DNA of 59,850 bases, from the NCBI GenBank assembly GCA_030149295.1, contig JASBRV010000083.1, positions 1 to 59,850 on the forward strand, given 5' to 3'. This DNA comes from Bacteriovoracales bacterium. GTDB lineage: Bacteria; Bdellovibrionota; Bacteriovoracia; Bacteriovoracales; Bacteriovoracaceae. The position numbers and the translations under genes were made by a program. Below the pieces are notes generated by a model that made no database searches, was not told the origin of the DNA, and saw only the letters and a list, made by a program, of their open reading frames with translations. Position 1 is the first letter of the stretch; each line of letters starts with the position of its first letter. Below are positions 27,962 to 36,921 of the stretch, one piece after another.

Positions 27962-28837
27962 TTAGGTAATTTCAAAAGATTGGGGCTTGGGTCCATTCCA
28001 AAAATGCGGAAAAAGCCCCTTGTATTTTTCTTGATCAACAACTCTTCTTAATTGATCACCTGAATAAACCTCTGGGAATTCGATATGCTTCAAAAAAAGT
28101 CCTGCCCCTGGGGCAATAAAGCCGGGTTTTTGAGCTAAATCACCACCACCCAAAGCATCTACTAATTGACCCTCATTTAGCTTATCGAGTCCAATATGAA
28201 TAAGAGTTCCCATCATGAGACGAACCATTTGCTTGAGAAAGCCTTCTCCCTTCACGTAAAAACAATAGACTTCTTCATCATCTTTAAAAGCTTGTGGCAA
28301 GATTTCTGAGGCCATAACAATTTTTGCCTCTAAAATTTTTCTTTTAAAGTCTCCACCAACCTGAGCCCTATTTTGAAAATGCCTAAAGTCATGGACTCCT
28401 ACAAAGTACCTAGCCGCTTCTTTCATTGCCTCGATATTAATTTCACTATCAATGGTTCCTACAAAGTCGTAAGGAAGCCGATGAGGACTAAAGAAATAGA
28501 GGTACTCCTTATATAAAGCAAGATAAGTAACTTTAAAGCTTTTGTTGATACGCTCTAATTGGGTGAAATAAATATCATCTGGTAGCGCTTCATTTACCTT
28601 GAGACGGACATCTTCTGGGTCCTCTCTTCTAGGGATTAAAAACTTTACAACTTGAGCGAGAGCATGAACATCTCTATCTGTTCTACTAGTTGCCTTAACC
28701 TCAATTCGCCCGAACTCGTATAATCCTCTTAATGTGTTAAAAATGGTTTCTTGAATTGTGGGGACATCAGCTTGTTTTTGCCACCCATAATACTGGGTGC
28801 CTTTATAGGCTAAATGCCCAATATAGAACTTTCCCAT
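27962..28837 (-). CDS. truA: tRNA pseudouridine(38-40) synthase
   Basis: TruA makes pseudouridine in the anticodon arm of tRNAs. The 291-residue protein begins with the family segment LAYKGTQYYGWQKQ and carries the catalytic Asp in SRTDRDVHALAQVVKF near residue 54 (family RTDxGVHA, here with Asp in place of Gly). Later conserved segments are HDFRHFQN near 140 and GEGFLKQMVRLMMGTL near 203. The length is slightly over the usual 260-270. It follows the small gene at 28843 by five bases on the minus strand. Confidence 0.93.
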   Translation of the reverse strand: MGKFYIGHLAYKGTQYYGWQKQADVPTIQETIFNTLRGLYEFGRIEVKATSRTDRDVHALAQVVKFLIPRREDPEDVRLKVNEALPDDIYFTQLERINKSFKVTYLALYKEYLYFFSPHRLPYDFVGTIDSEINIEAMKEAARYFVGVHDFRHFQNRAQVGGDFKRKILEAKIVMASEILPQAFKDDEEVYCFYVKGEGFLKQMVRLMMGTLIHIGLDKLNEGQLVDALGGGDLAQKPGFIAPGAGLFLKHIEFPEVYSGDQLRRVVDQEKYKGLFPHFWNGPKPQSFEIT

Positions 28838-28842
28838 GGCCT

Positions 28843-29136
28843 TTAATGAAGGGATGATTCTAAACGATTGCCATCCAATTTTTGACCATTAATATCGACC
28901 ATGGTCAGATCCTCATCTTCATCAAGAAGCTTTTTAATTTCAGCAGGAACCCTTGTCGCCTTGTATTTTTTGCCACTAACCATTCGTATCCAAAAACCTT
29001 TTATGATATTGCCTTTGAACATAATGTTAATCTTCTTAACAGAGGCAATCTGATTGGTGTTAAGAAGGATAGGATAGTCGATTCCCTCTAGATTTTGGTC
29101 ATTTTCACTATTGAGTACACTAAATCGCTGTAACAT
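28843..29136 (-). CDS. Small conserved-looking protein of unknown function
   Basis: This 97-residue soluble protein lies directly upstream of truA with a five-base gap and a strong ribosome binding site (GGAGAGGG). The middle part (PILLNTNQIASVKKINI, then GFWIRMVSGKKYKATRVPAE) has the strand pattern of FlbD/LytTR-like small beta proteins: one 'nxxxI.xv' strand, a hairpin, then a 'GKKy.v' strand. The similarity is only suggestive. A possible -10 element TATAAG lies at 29164-29159 on the minus strand. The gene is real on spacing and coding grounds; its role is unknown. Confidence 0.65.
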   Translation of the reverse strand: MLQRFSVLNSENDQNLEGIDYPILLNTNQIASVKKINIMFKGNIIKGFWIRMVSGKKYKATRVPAEIKKLLDEDEDLTMVDINGQKLDGNRLESSLH

Positions 29137-29470
29137 ATCCCTCTCCTTTTCGGGTAGACTTATACTAGGTTGATCCTTAGGGCCTTACAAGCCAATTAGA
29201 AAAATTACCACACTAATCTGTCAAATCTTTTGACACCGCCTGAGGTCTTTACCGACTCCCTGTAGCTCATTGCTTTGAGCTTTTATAATGAGTTATAGGC
29301 CGTAAAGAACATGGACAGTTACATGGCACTTTGACAATTCAAGTAATTGAAAAGATCAAAGTTATCGTAAAAACAAGATGTTACATAATAACTAACCCAA
29401 AATACCTTAGGAGCTTTGGCATGAGAGTTGCTTCTAATATTAGGGAAAACGTTTTTTAGGAAAACAGTGT
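29137..29470. other. 334-base divergent intergenic region
   Basis: It separates the minus-strand small gene/truA unit from the plus-strand 945-residue lipoprotein gene. It holds a possible minus -10 (29164-29159), two back-to-back consensus -35 hexamers (TGTCAA at 29219-29224 facing left, TTGACA at 29230-29235 facing right), a foldable element at 29246-29308, and a second TTGACA at 29331-29336. No well-spaced -10 follows either rightward TTGACA. No open frame of note is present. Confidence 0.5.
29246..29308 (+). promoter_or_regulatory. Predicted three-way-junction RNA element
   Basis: A closing stem TCTTTAC (29246-29252) / GTAAAGA (29302-29308) encloses two perfect hairpins: AGCTCA/TGAGCT (29264-29269 with 29276-29281) and TATAA/TTATA (29284-29288 with 29293-29297). 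CTCATT (29267-29272, last base mismatching as G, so five to six pairs) can alternatively pair with the AATGAG segment near 29287-29292. It would lie in the 5' leader of the large lipoprotein gene if transcription starts upstream. No known riboswitch class is recognised. Confidence 0.35.
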
Positions 29471-32308
29471 ATGAAAGTCCCTTCAGTCATTTTTCTTTTC
29501 ATAGTGTTGCTCTTCAGCGCTTGTAAAAGTGATGTGCAAGATCAAAGTGCACTGGTGGCCAGGAATACCCTCAATATCGATAGTCTTAAACTAGATACAA
29601 AACAGGCCATTAGAGAATCTAATTCCCAAAACTCTGTTATTACCAAGAAATACTACTCTATTAGGGCATGTCTCTCTGACAATGCTATGGGGCAAAAGTT
29701 AGAAAGAAGAAGAATCGAAGCAACTGGTAGCCCCTTGAGAAATAATATTACGGACACTGGCGGTTGTATCTTTTGGGAACACACTTTTGATTTTGACTAT
29801 TCAGGCGTTGGTCGTTGTATTGTTAAATCCAAAGTTATTAAAGTACCCAATTCCCATATTCAAACTACCCTCAATTATGCCATCGACCTTGTCACAGATG
29901 AAATCACAGACCTTTCTCGAGGTAAGGGTTGTACAATTCAAGAGGAGAACATCTCGGCCAACGTTAAAAATGATGGCGGACTTCTTATATTAGAAAGAGT
30001 TCGGCTTTATTGGACAGGCCTAATGGATGTGATGAGATCAGATGTTAGAACATTGGATTATCAAACAAAAGTTGAATCATGTGTCCGCGCAAGAGTTAAT
30101 GACATTCCTATGTCAAACACAAGAATTGAAATAACTATTCATGACAAATCAGGCTTGCATGAAGATATCAAACTTCCTGCACTCACCGACAACAATGGCT
30201 GCTTTAGTACCCAATATGTTAGCCCTTACGAACAATTTAAATATAGCCACTGGCTCGAAAAAGATTTCACAATTGAGGTGATATCGGGCCCACTTCAGGG
30301 AGAGCGGACAGGAACTATTGTTTATGTAAATCCTTATGAGCCAAGTAGATTAATTTTTGCTGTTGATTCGGCATGGGACCCCATTCCAGAAGACAATCCA
30401 ATGCCTGTGAACAACAGAATTCACATTGATGGAGTTATGTACGTACAAATCGGTAACGATCAAAACGAATTTAAAGTGAACGACTACCTTGGTCTAACCG
30501 TCGCTAAATCCTACCAAGTTGTCCTCCATCCCCGTTTAGATTTAGGACATCGCTTTCAAAAGGATAAACCACGATATACCAAAATGCATGATGGGAAATT
30601 TCGTTTAAAATTTATGCTCTTAGCCCCTAATAAAGCGGATATTGATATCAATGAAAATAATTTTAACGATTACACCTATATCACAGGTGCTGAAAAGATC
30701 GTGACCCTAAGAGACGGTGTTATCAACTCAAGAATGAATATCCCCGTACGTCTCACTGATCTTCCTCGTCTGGCGACAAGGGCAATGACTGTATTTAAAT
30801 TAGAGCCTCTTGAAGATACTGGTTTAAGAGAAACATTGGTCACAGGTTACTTTAAAGCTAAAATCGCCTGGATTAAAACAAATGTCTTTCAATCTGATGT
30901 TCTTCAAGATGAACAAGATACTCTCGAAGATAACTACTTAAGTCACCTTCCCAAGGGTAAAAGAGACCAAATCTTAGAGGAGAGAAAAAAAGGATCTAAA
31001 GAGTATACAGATGGTCTTATCGCTCAAGAAAGGCTTAACCTAGACCTTTCAAAAGAAGCCGAAGATGACTTAAACAAACTGGAATACAAACGATTTATAG
31101 AAAATCTTTTTGCAGGCATTGATCCTTATAAAATCAATACCATTTATGGTAATCCTAAAATTTTTGAAGAAGATAGTGCAAAAGGAATATTTGTTCGCCA
31201 CCTTACTCATACTTACCCTGGTATTAAAATAGCACGAACTAACTATCAAAGTGATGATCCTTTTGTTGAAGAGCTCATTAATGAAGAAATTGATTTGCCT
31301 AAAGGTCTCATCAATGGACTTCACACCAAGGATAAGACTAACAAACTTAACAAAAAAGAAGACCGACATTACAAAGCCCTTATGGCCAAACTGTGTCGAC
31401 TCAGCTTTCCCAAACCAGAGAAATCGGATTCCTTCCTAAGTGGTATTTTGGGTGCCAAAGAAAACATGGATTTTACTCGCTGTAAGAATAATCCTGAAAC
31501 ATTTTTCGACTCAAAGTTTATTATGCATTCCCACAAAGTTTATGGATCTCGCCCTAAAAACTCTAACGGTTTAAGAATCCATGTCGGGAGTCGTTTCTCT
31601 ACTCAATCTTCAGAGGCTGAAACAGAGTATTTATCAAAGAGAGTCGGAGCAGACGCCGCCATAAAGCTTCCCTTTGGAGAATTCTTTGGCATGGGTATTC
31701 GCCTTTTTGATGTCAGCTACACTTGGAGTGAAAGTGAATCCTATAATCAGTCCAATTCAGATGATGTTGGCTTTTCTAAAGAGATCATAGGGGAGTCCTT
31801 CACCATTGAGGTCGATGCCCTCATGGAAAAATGTGTCCTCGTTAGAGGAAAAGAATATTTACCTTACAGTGCATCCCTTAATATGGGTATCGCCTCAGGT
31901 GGTCTAGCAGGAGGAGTCTTACTTCCCAGGCAAATGCAACAGTTTAATAAAAAGCTCACAAGCAATTATTATCTTTGTGATGAACCAGAAAAAACAACCT
32001 TTGATGAAAACTGGTATTACATTCAAGATTATGTCCCAAGTGCAACTCTACTCAGAGATGCCTATGGACCTACCGAAATCAAATTGATTAAGGTCTTTAG
32101 AGGCCAATCAACTCTCAATGAATTAAAGAAAATCTTTGAGGATGAAACGAAGGTATACTTAGCGACCAGAACAAGCAATTCAGAAACTCCCGATATAAAG
32201 CTTTATGAAAACTGGGGTCATCTACTTAAAAATCCCAAAGCGCCGGCAGTGGCTAACAAACTCCTCATAAACAACTTTGAAGGAAGCTTTCCAGGCACTG
32301 TTCAATAG
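29471..32308 (+). CDS. Large lipoprotein of unknown function
   Basis: This 945-residue protein has a lipoprotein signal (lipobox FSAC, Cys18). Two domains near residues 60-110 and 200-255 share a pattern: an early Cys, then RIExT, then TDxxGC (Cys67...Cys99 and Cys204...Cys244). This resembles the beta-sandwich style of carboxypeptidase-regulatory/Ig-like repeats, probably with a disulfide. The middle (about 450-560) is charged and helical. The C-terminal third contains Gly/Ser-rich strands and further Cys. No enzyme motif is seen. It is likely anchored to the outer membrane and surface or periplasm facing. It converges with the SH3-domain gene with three bases between. Confidence 0.75.
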   Translation: MKVPSVIFLFIVLLFSACKSDVQDQSALVARNTLNIDSLKLDTKQAIRESNSQNSVITKKYYSIRACLSDNAMGQKLERRRIEATGSPLRNNITDTGGCIFWEHTFDFDYSGVGRCIVKSKVIKVPNSHIQTTLNYAIDLVTDEITDLSRGKGCTIQEENISANVKNDGGLLILERVRLYWTGLMDVMRSDVRTLDYQTKVESCVRARVNDIPMSNTRIEITIHDKSGLHEDIKLPALTDNNGCFSTQYVSPYEQFKYSHWLEKDFTIEVISGPLQGERTGTIVYVNPYEPSRLIFAVDSAWDPIPEDNPMPVNNRIHIDGVMYVQIGNDQNEFKVNDYLGLTVAKSYQVVLHPRLDLGHRFQKDKPRYTKMHDGKFRLKFMLLAPNKADIDINENNFNDYTYITGAEKIVTLRDGVINSRMNIPVRLTDLPRLATRAMTVFKLEPLEDTGLRETLVTGYFKAKIAWIKTNVFQSDVLQDEQDTLEDNYLSHLPKGKRDQILEERKKGSKEYTDGLIAQERLNLDLSKEAEDDLNKLEYKRFIENLFAGIDPYKINTIYGNPKIFEEDSAKGIFVRHLTHTYPGIKIARTNYQSDDPFVEELINEEIDLPKGLINGLHTKDKTNKLNKKEDRHYKALMAKLCRLSFPKPEKSDSFLSGILGAKENMDFTRCKNNPETFFDSKFIMHSHKVYGSRPKNSNGLRIHVGSRFSTQSSEAETEYLSKRVGADAAIKLPFGEFFGMGIRLFDVSYTWSESESYNQSNSDDVGFSKEIIGESFTIEVDALMEKCVLVRGKEYLPYSASLNMGIASGGLAGGVLLPRQMQQFNKKLTSNYYLCDEPEKTTFDENWYYIQDYVPSATLLRDAYGPTEIKLIKVFRGQSTLNELKKIFEDETKVYLATRTSNSETPDIKLYENWGHLLKNPKAPAVANKLLINNFEGSFPGTVQ

Positions 32309-32311
32309 CTT

Positions 32312-33175
32312 TTAGAATTTATAAGAAACACCCACAAAGAGCTTTGTGACTGCGACACTAGAGACACTTAAGAGGTCATCGTTAGCTAAATTTTGAATAT
32401 TATCCAGGCCGTCTAGTCGATAGATACCCATGCCATAACCCGCATGAGCATTCAAGGTGCTATTGGGAAATAAACGAACGAGTCCACCATAATCAAGGCC
32501 ATACATATTACCCTTATACTCACCAATTCCCTGAGACTCTACTCTAAAGTCACCCGATAATACTAAGTTTCCATAGAGTTCAAGATTAATGATTTTAAGC
32601 CTTAATGGCACATAAAGCATGCCGCCTTTGATACTTAAGGCACGGATAGCATAAGTATCCATACTGGCACTTACATACTCTAAACCCAAGCCCCAATTAA
32701 AATCCAAGTACGGGTTTCGATGTTCCACCATGACTGAGAGTTCTTGACCATCAGAAAAGTTAACTTCTTCCTCTATATTGTCATTAAAGATAAAAGTAGA
32801 GGAAAAATCCGCAGGCCCAGACTTTACGGTGAGAAAATTATTTTCATTCCATGGATCTTTGATCTTATCTTCAAACTCAACCACGTGCTCTGTTACCTTA
32901 CGCCCTTTATCAAAAGACTTCTCTTCCCCCGGTAGTCTTAGATTTTTTGTTTCTACCCAACCGAGCTTCCCATTAACATTAACAGGCAATAATTTTCCTT
33001 GGCGCCTCTTTACCTCTCCTACTGCAAGCTTCTTTCCTCGCTTAACAAAGCCAATAGGACTTTTTCGCTCAATATCAGCGTAAATAATGGCCTTCTTACT
33101 GGTAACGATACCAACTTGAGCTGCATGGGCAGGTAAAAGGAAAAATAATAAAAAAATCAAATGAAATCGTTTCAC
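32312..33175 (-). CDS. SH3-domain outer-membrane beta-barrel protein
   Basis: This 287-residue protein has a signal peptide ending LLPAHA. A bacterial SH3-like domain lies near residues 20-85 (KRGKKLAVGEVKRR, then GKLGWVETKNLRL). A C-terminal barrel ends KLFVGVSYKF with the terminal Phe of outer-membrane proteins. SH3b domains commonly bind peptidoglycan, so it may tether or sense the wall beneath the outer membrane. The start is GTG at 33175; no earlier Met fits the signal peptide. A TATAAT lies only six bases upstream of the GTG, without a good -35. It follows the XRE regulator gene by 45 bases on the same strand. Confidence 0.7.
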   Translation of the reverse strand: MKRFHLIFLLFFLLPAHAAQVGIVTSKKAIIYADIERKSPIGFVKRGKKLAVGEVKRRQGKLLPVNVNGKLGWVETKNLRLPGEEKSFDKGRKVTEHVVEFEDKIKDPWNENNFLTVKSGPADFSSTFIFNDNIEEEVNFSDGQELSVMVEHRNPYLDFNWGLGLEYVSASMDTYAIRALSIKGGMLYVPLRLKIINLELYGNLVLSGDFRVESQGIGEYKGNMYGLDYGGLVRLFPNSTLNAHAGYGMGIYRLDGLDNIQNLANDDLLSVSSVAVTKLFVGVSYKF

Positions 33176-33220
33176 TCTTTTATTATAAACAAAGATTTCA
33201 TGTTGAATAGCAGGTTAATT

Positions 33221-34705
33221 TTACTCAAGAATAGTTTTGATAAGCTCTCGTCTTTTTTGATCCTCTTCAAAACGAAGACTTATACTAGGTGGTGATACTC
33301 GATCGCCACAGTCGGAGATAGAACATCTCTCACAGGTTCTCCCGACCACCCTCTTTTCGATATTAGAGTAAAACGTTGACCCTACTTGTTTTGAAAGATT
33401 GTTATCTATGGCAATACCCATGGTGTAGCAAGTAAGCTTATGCTCTTCCAAAGCGTTCTGTTGGGCAAATGAGAGGCAGAAATAGGGCTTTCCTTCATCA
33501 CCCATTTGGGATACCTGGCCTCCTACTTGAAAGCCATCACGATTGGCCTTTCTCAATAAATCAATGGTGATCCAACGCCGACAGTAATGCTCTCTTAAAC
33601 TCACTCCATGGGGATGGTGCAATTGGCCGAGATGAAGCTCTTGATCGATAAAATATCGGCCTTTTGCTTCTTCAATATCCTCATTACAGCGCAGAAAAAA
33701 TAGCTGATTCAGGCCAAAATGGTGAGGAAGTATTTGAGTTAACCTGGCCATAACAAACTCTGCTGGGGCACGATATTTCTCAAACAAAGACAAAAGGAAT
33801 TGGGGATTAAAGGAATCCTCACTAAAAAAGCTCTTCACATCGGCCTTAAGACTTTCCTCGGGAACCAATGCTGCGCCCGCAAAATATTCAGTCTGATATT
33901 CAAGAAGAAGATCGCTAAAGTGATTATTAAAAGGATCTCTTTCTTTAAGAGCATCATCACTTATAAGATGCTGAGCCCCTAACTCTTTAACGAGGGCGAA
34001 TATCTTATGCTTATCGTCCATGAAAGGATTAAGAAAAAGTATCCCTCGATGACCTCCCTCTTGATATTTAAACAAAGACACAATCCCTTTTGTACGCGGG
34101 TCTATTCCTATTTTTCTATTATCAACAACAACTTGAAATTCGTTCTCAAGCTTATTGACCAGAAACTGATAAACTTCTTTATCACTGCGCCCATTCATTG
34201 ACTCCTTTAAACTTCGAGAAAAAGAAGTCGCCAATTCTTCAAGGTAGGGAAAATGGTTGTTATTAACTTCAAGATAAGCACGTATTGCCGCTTTATTAAG
34301 GTCATCAATGGAGACATCGAAACTTTTCGCAAGCTCAGAGACCGTCATCAAAAATGAAGTAAACTTTTCAGGACTATGGCTCATGAGATCATAGACATCT
34401 TGCTCTGCTATACCGAAGGCACTTAAAGGTAAAGATGTGGCCAAGTCACTTTCGAGAAAGGAAAGAAGGGGATGGAGCTCCCTACCCATCTTAGCCTTAA
34501 CCAGCTCTGTGACTTCAACTTCAAGTGCCTCGGCCAACTTTTTGAGCTTCTCTGTTTTAGGATACTTCTTACCCTTTTCTATCTCGTTAAGATAGCTATG
34601 ACTGAGACCACTTTTCTTAGCAAGTTCCTTAAGAGAATAACCCTTTTTATTTCTCAGCCTCCGTATTTTTAAGCTGAGAACAAACTTCAATACATTACGA
34701 TTCAA
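33221..34705 (-). CDS. XRE-family ScfR/RamB-type transcriptional regulator
   Basis: This 494-residue regulator starts with an HTH_3 domain (residues 12-66: GYSLKELAKKSGLSHSYLNE). An IrrE/ImmA-like middle domain follows, with a C-terminal Cys-rich block (GRTCERCSISDCGDR) typical of short-chain-fatty-acid regulators such as RamB, PrpC2 and MccR. The position of the usual HExxH reads KELGAQH, so zinc peptidase activity is unlikely; it may be a ligand-binding remnant. The family often governs acetate, propionate or glyoxylate metabolism, which would fit the acyl-CoA genes in this window, but no direct target is visible. It lies eight bases after the hydrolase lipoprotein gene. Confidence 0.82.
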   Translation of the reverse strand: MNRNVLKFVLSLKIRRLRNKKGYSLKELAKKSGLSHSYLNEIEKGKKYPKTEKLKKLAEALEVEVTELVKAKMGRELHPLLSFLESDLATSLPLSAFGIAEQDVYDLMSHSPEKFTSFLMTVSELAKSFDVSIDDLNKAAIRAYLEVNNNHFPYLEELATSFSRSLKESMNGRSDKEVYQFLVNKLENEFQVVVDNRKIGIDPRTKGIVSLFKYQEGGHRGILFLNPFMDDKHKIFALVKELGAQHLISDDALKERDPFNNHFSDLLLEYQTEYFAGAALVPEESLKADVKSFFSEDSFNPQFLLSLFEKYRAPAEFVMARLTQILPHHFGLNQLFFLRCNEDIEEAKGRYFIDQELHLGQLHHPHGVSLREHYCRRWITIDLLRKANRDGFQVGGQVSQMGDEGKPYFCLSFAQQNALEEHKLTCYTMGIAIDNNLSKQVGSTFYSNIEKRVVGRTCERCSISDCGDRVSPPSISLRFEEDQKRRELIKTILE

Positions 34706-34713
34706 AGAGTTTC

Positions 34714-35496
34714 CTATTGATTAAAAAGTTCCTTAAAGAAATCTTGAGTCTTAGACCAAGATTCCTCGTCTGCCTTTTTATCGTATGCGAGAGGAAGATT
34801 AAACTTTTTTCCCAATTTAGTGGCATCAGGGTTTGTAAAGGCATGCACTGCATCAGGGAAATTAATCAAGTCATAAGTAGCTCCGACTGATTCCATCTCC
34901 TTTTTAAAATCTTGAATATGAGAAGGCTTGACCATAGGGTCAGATCCTCCATTGAAGACCAAAATATCGGCCTTAACCTGCCCCTTTTTAGCCTTAATAG
35001 GACTCTGTAGGGATCCATGAAAACTGACAACTCCATCTAAAGGTAGACCGGCTCTCGCCATAGAGAGAACAACGCCTCCCCCAAAGCAGTAACCAATGGC
35101 ACCAATTTTCTCTTTATCTACCTGAGGATGACTTTTCAAAGTATTTAACGCAGCCTCAAATCTTGCCCTTGCCTCTGGTAAATTCTGAAAAACGGCACTA
35201 GAAAACTCATTTGCCTTCTTTGGATGATCGGCCTGTTTTCCATTTCCGTACATATCAATCGCCATGGCAACATAGCCCTCTTGTGCGAGCATATCTGCCC
35301 TTTTGCGAGCGTAATCATTATGCCCCCACCACTCATGCACTACAAGAATTCCAGGTTTTTTTGTTTTTCCACTATCAACATTAGCAATATAACCAACCAT
35401 ATCAGTTTTATTACTTTGGTAGTGAACGACGCTTCCCTTTTTGTGGGCACAGCTAACAAATATAAATACAAACATTAAAAGAAAGGCTGCTCTCAT
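34714..35496 (-). CDS. Dienelactone hydrolase-family lipoprotein
   Basis: This 260-residue alpha/beta hydrolase has a lipoprotein signal (lipobox FVSC, Cys16). Family features are LVVHEWWGHNDYARKRAD near residue 50, the nucleophile elbow GAIGYCFGGGVVLSMA with Cys near residue 138 (dienelactone hydrolases use Cys), and the acid/His near the C-terminus (FNGGSDPMV and DAVHAFTNP). Being a lipoprotein, it acts at the envelope rather than in cytosolic aromatic degradation; the substrate is unknown. AGGAGATAT precedes the ATG. It is followed directly by the ScfR regulator gene. Confidence 0.88.
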   Translation of the reverse strand: MRAAFLLMFVFIFVSCAHKKGSVVHYQSNKTDMVGYIANVDSGKTKKPGILVVHEWWGHNDYARKRADMLAQEGYVAMAIDMYGNGKQADHPKKANEFSSAVFQNLPEARARFEAALNTLKSHPQVDKEKIGAIGYCFGGGVVLSMARAGLPLDGVVSFHGSLQSPIKAKKGQVKADILVFNGGSDPMVKPSHIQDFKKEMESVGATYDLINFPDAVHAFTNPDATKLGKKFNLPLAYDKKADEESWSKTQDFFKELFNQ

Positions 35497-35570
35497 TGAT
35501 ATCTCCTAGTTAATCAGCTCTATGCTAATAGCAACAAGAAGAGACGGCCATAGATGAAAAGAAAAAAGAA

Positions 35571-36824
35571 TTAGGCAGCTTTTTTGGCGGGTTTCTTAAG
35601 GAGAAAGTTGATTACATCATCTTTAGACATGGGTTTGCTAAAGAGATAGCCTTGACCGTATTTACAGCCAATTTTTTTGAGAAGATTCAGTTGTTCACTG
35701 GTCTCGATACCTTCTGCTATTACTGTTTTATTGAGACCGCGCGCCATTTCAACAATACTTTTGACGATAACAAAAGTATTGTGATCATCCTCCATGGCTT
35801 GAACAAAACTCTTATCAACTTTAAGGTTGTTTGCATCAATCTTGTGGAGAGAACTCAACGAAGAATAACCCGTTCCAAAGTCATCAAGTGCGACTGAATA
35901 GCCCTTATTCCGACATTTAGAAATCCAATCAAAAACAAAACTGCCAGAGATAAAAACTCTCTCTGTTATTTCAAGTTTAATTTGCTTGGGATGTATTTTG
36001 TTGAGCCAAGTAGCTTTTTGTAAAATCTCAAATAACTTCGGGTCTTGCATTTGACGACCACTCACATTTATTGAGCAAAAGAGCTTGGGAATTTTTCCCA
36101 TCTCATCTGAAAGTGCTTTTTGAATGTGGCCAAATTCACGACAAGCTGTCTCTGTAATCCAATGACCTAAAGGTACAATAAGTGAAGTCTCTTCAGCGAT
36201 CCCCATGAAAATATCTGGTCGAACAAGACCATGTTCAGGACTATTCCATCGAGTCAGTGCTTCGAAACCAACAACATTTTGTGTTTCAATGCTAACAATG
36301 GGCTGAAAATGAATCATAAATTCATCATTTTCGAGAGCTTCATGTAATTCCTTTTCATAGCGAATTTTTTGAATGACATCCAATCCGAGATTAATGTCAG
36401 TGATTTCAGTGTTACTATTTGTCGATTCTCTAATTTTTAGTTTTTTATTCTGCGTGATACTTTTATTGACTTTTAACGTCTCACGAGTTCTTTTGGCCAT
36501 CATCGTAATAAGAAGACGAACAATAGGATCCGCTTCATCAATTCTTTCAGAAAGAGCTTCTTTACTTACAACAGAAAGAACGACTTCAGTATTGGCCTTC
36601 GCACAGGCCTCTCTTCTTGATCCATCTAGCATGGCCATTTCACCAAATATTTCACCGGGACCTAATAAAGAAAGAGGAGTTGATTCGTCTTTTGAAGTAA
36701 CAAATAATTCGACTTGCCCACTTTCAATTAAGTAGGCACAGTCGGCCATTTGACCTTCTTTATAAATGATTTCACCCTTGGGAATGACCTTTGAAAACTC
36801 AGTTCCCATATTTTTTTCATCCAT
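35571..36824 (-). CDS. Cyclic nucleotide-binding domain / EAL phosphodiesterase
   Basis: This 417-residue signalling protein has an N-terminal cNMP-binding domain (about 15-115: GPGEIFGEMAMLDGSRREA). A complete EAL domain (about 160-410) follows, with FEALTRW, INVSGRQM, EITERVF, LDDFGTGYSSLSSL, KVDKSFV, IAEGIET and GYLFSKPM. The EAL motif and both DD/E metal ligands are intact, so c-di-GMP hydrolysis is expected. The cNMP domain could make it respond to cAMP, cGMP or another ligand. No membrane segment is present. It stands alone on the minus strand. A plus-strand hairpin with T-run lies just upstream at 36858-36883, antisense to its leader. Confidence 0.93.
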   Translation of the reverse strand: MDEKNMGTEFSKVIPKGEIIYKEGQMADCAYLIESGQVELFVTSKDESTPLSLLGPGEIFGEMAMLDGSRREACAKANTEVVLSVVSKEALSERIDEADPIVRLLITMMAKRTRETLKVNKSITQNKKLKIRESTNSNTEITDINLGLDVIQKIRYEKELHEALENDEFMIHFQPIVSIETQNVVGFEALTRWNSPEHGLVRPDIFMGIAEETSLIVPLGHWITETACREFGHIQKALSDEMGKIPKLFCSINVSGRQMQDPKLFEILQKATWLNKIHPKQIKLEITERVFISGSFVFDWISKCRNKGYSVALDDFGTGYSSLSSLHKIDANNLKVDKSFVQAMEDDHNTFVIVKSIVEMARGLNKTVIAEGIETSEQLNLLKKIGCKYGQGYLFSKPMSKDDVINFLLKKPAKKAA

Positions 36825-36921
36825 ACCAATTAAGGTATCGGCACGTTGGGGGTTAAAGCTTGAGTTTTTCGAGCATTTTTTTTAGGACGTCAAAAATATA
36901 TCTAATTTCAATACCTTAGAA

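Noticed and set aside
29156..33292. Fifteen-base identity AGACTTATACTAGGT at about 29156 and 33278
   Set aside because: One copy lies in coding sequence of the XRE gene and the other in an intergenic region; most likely chance in AT-rich DNA rather than a dispersed element.
36858..36883. Plus-strand hairpin with T-run upstream of the EAL gene
   Set aside because: It would terminate only antisense transcription through the leader; stem is six pairs with a G-U and there is no plus-strand gene upstream within reach.
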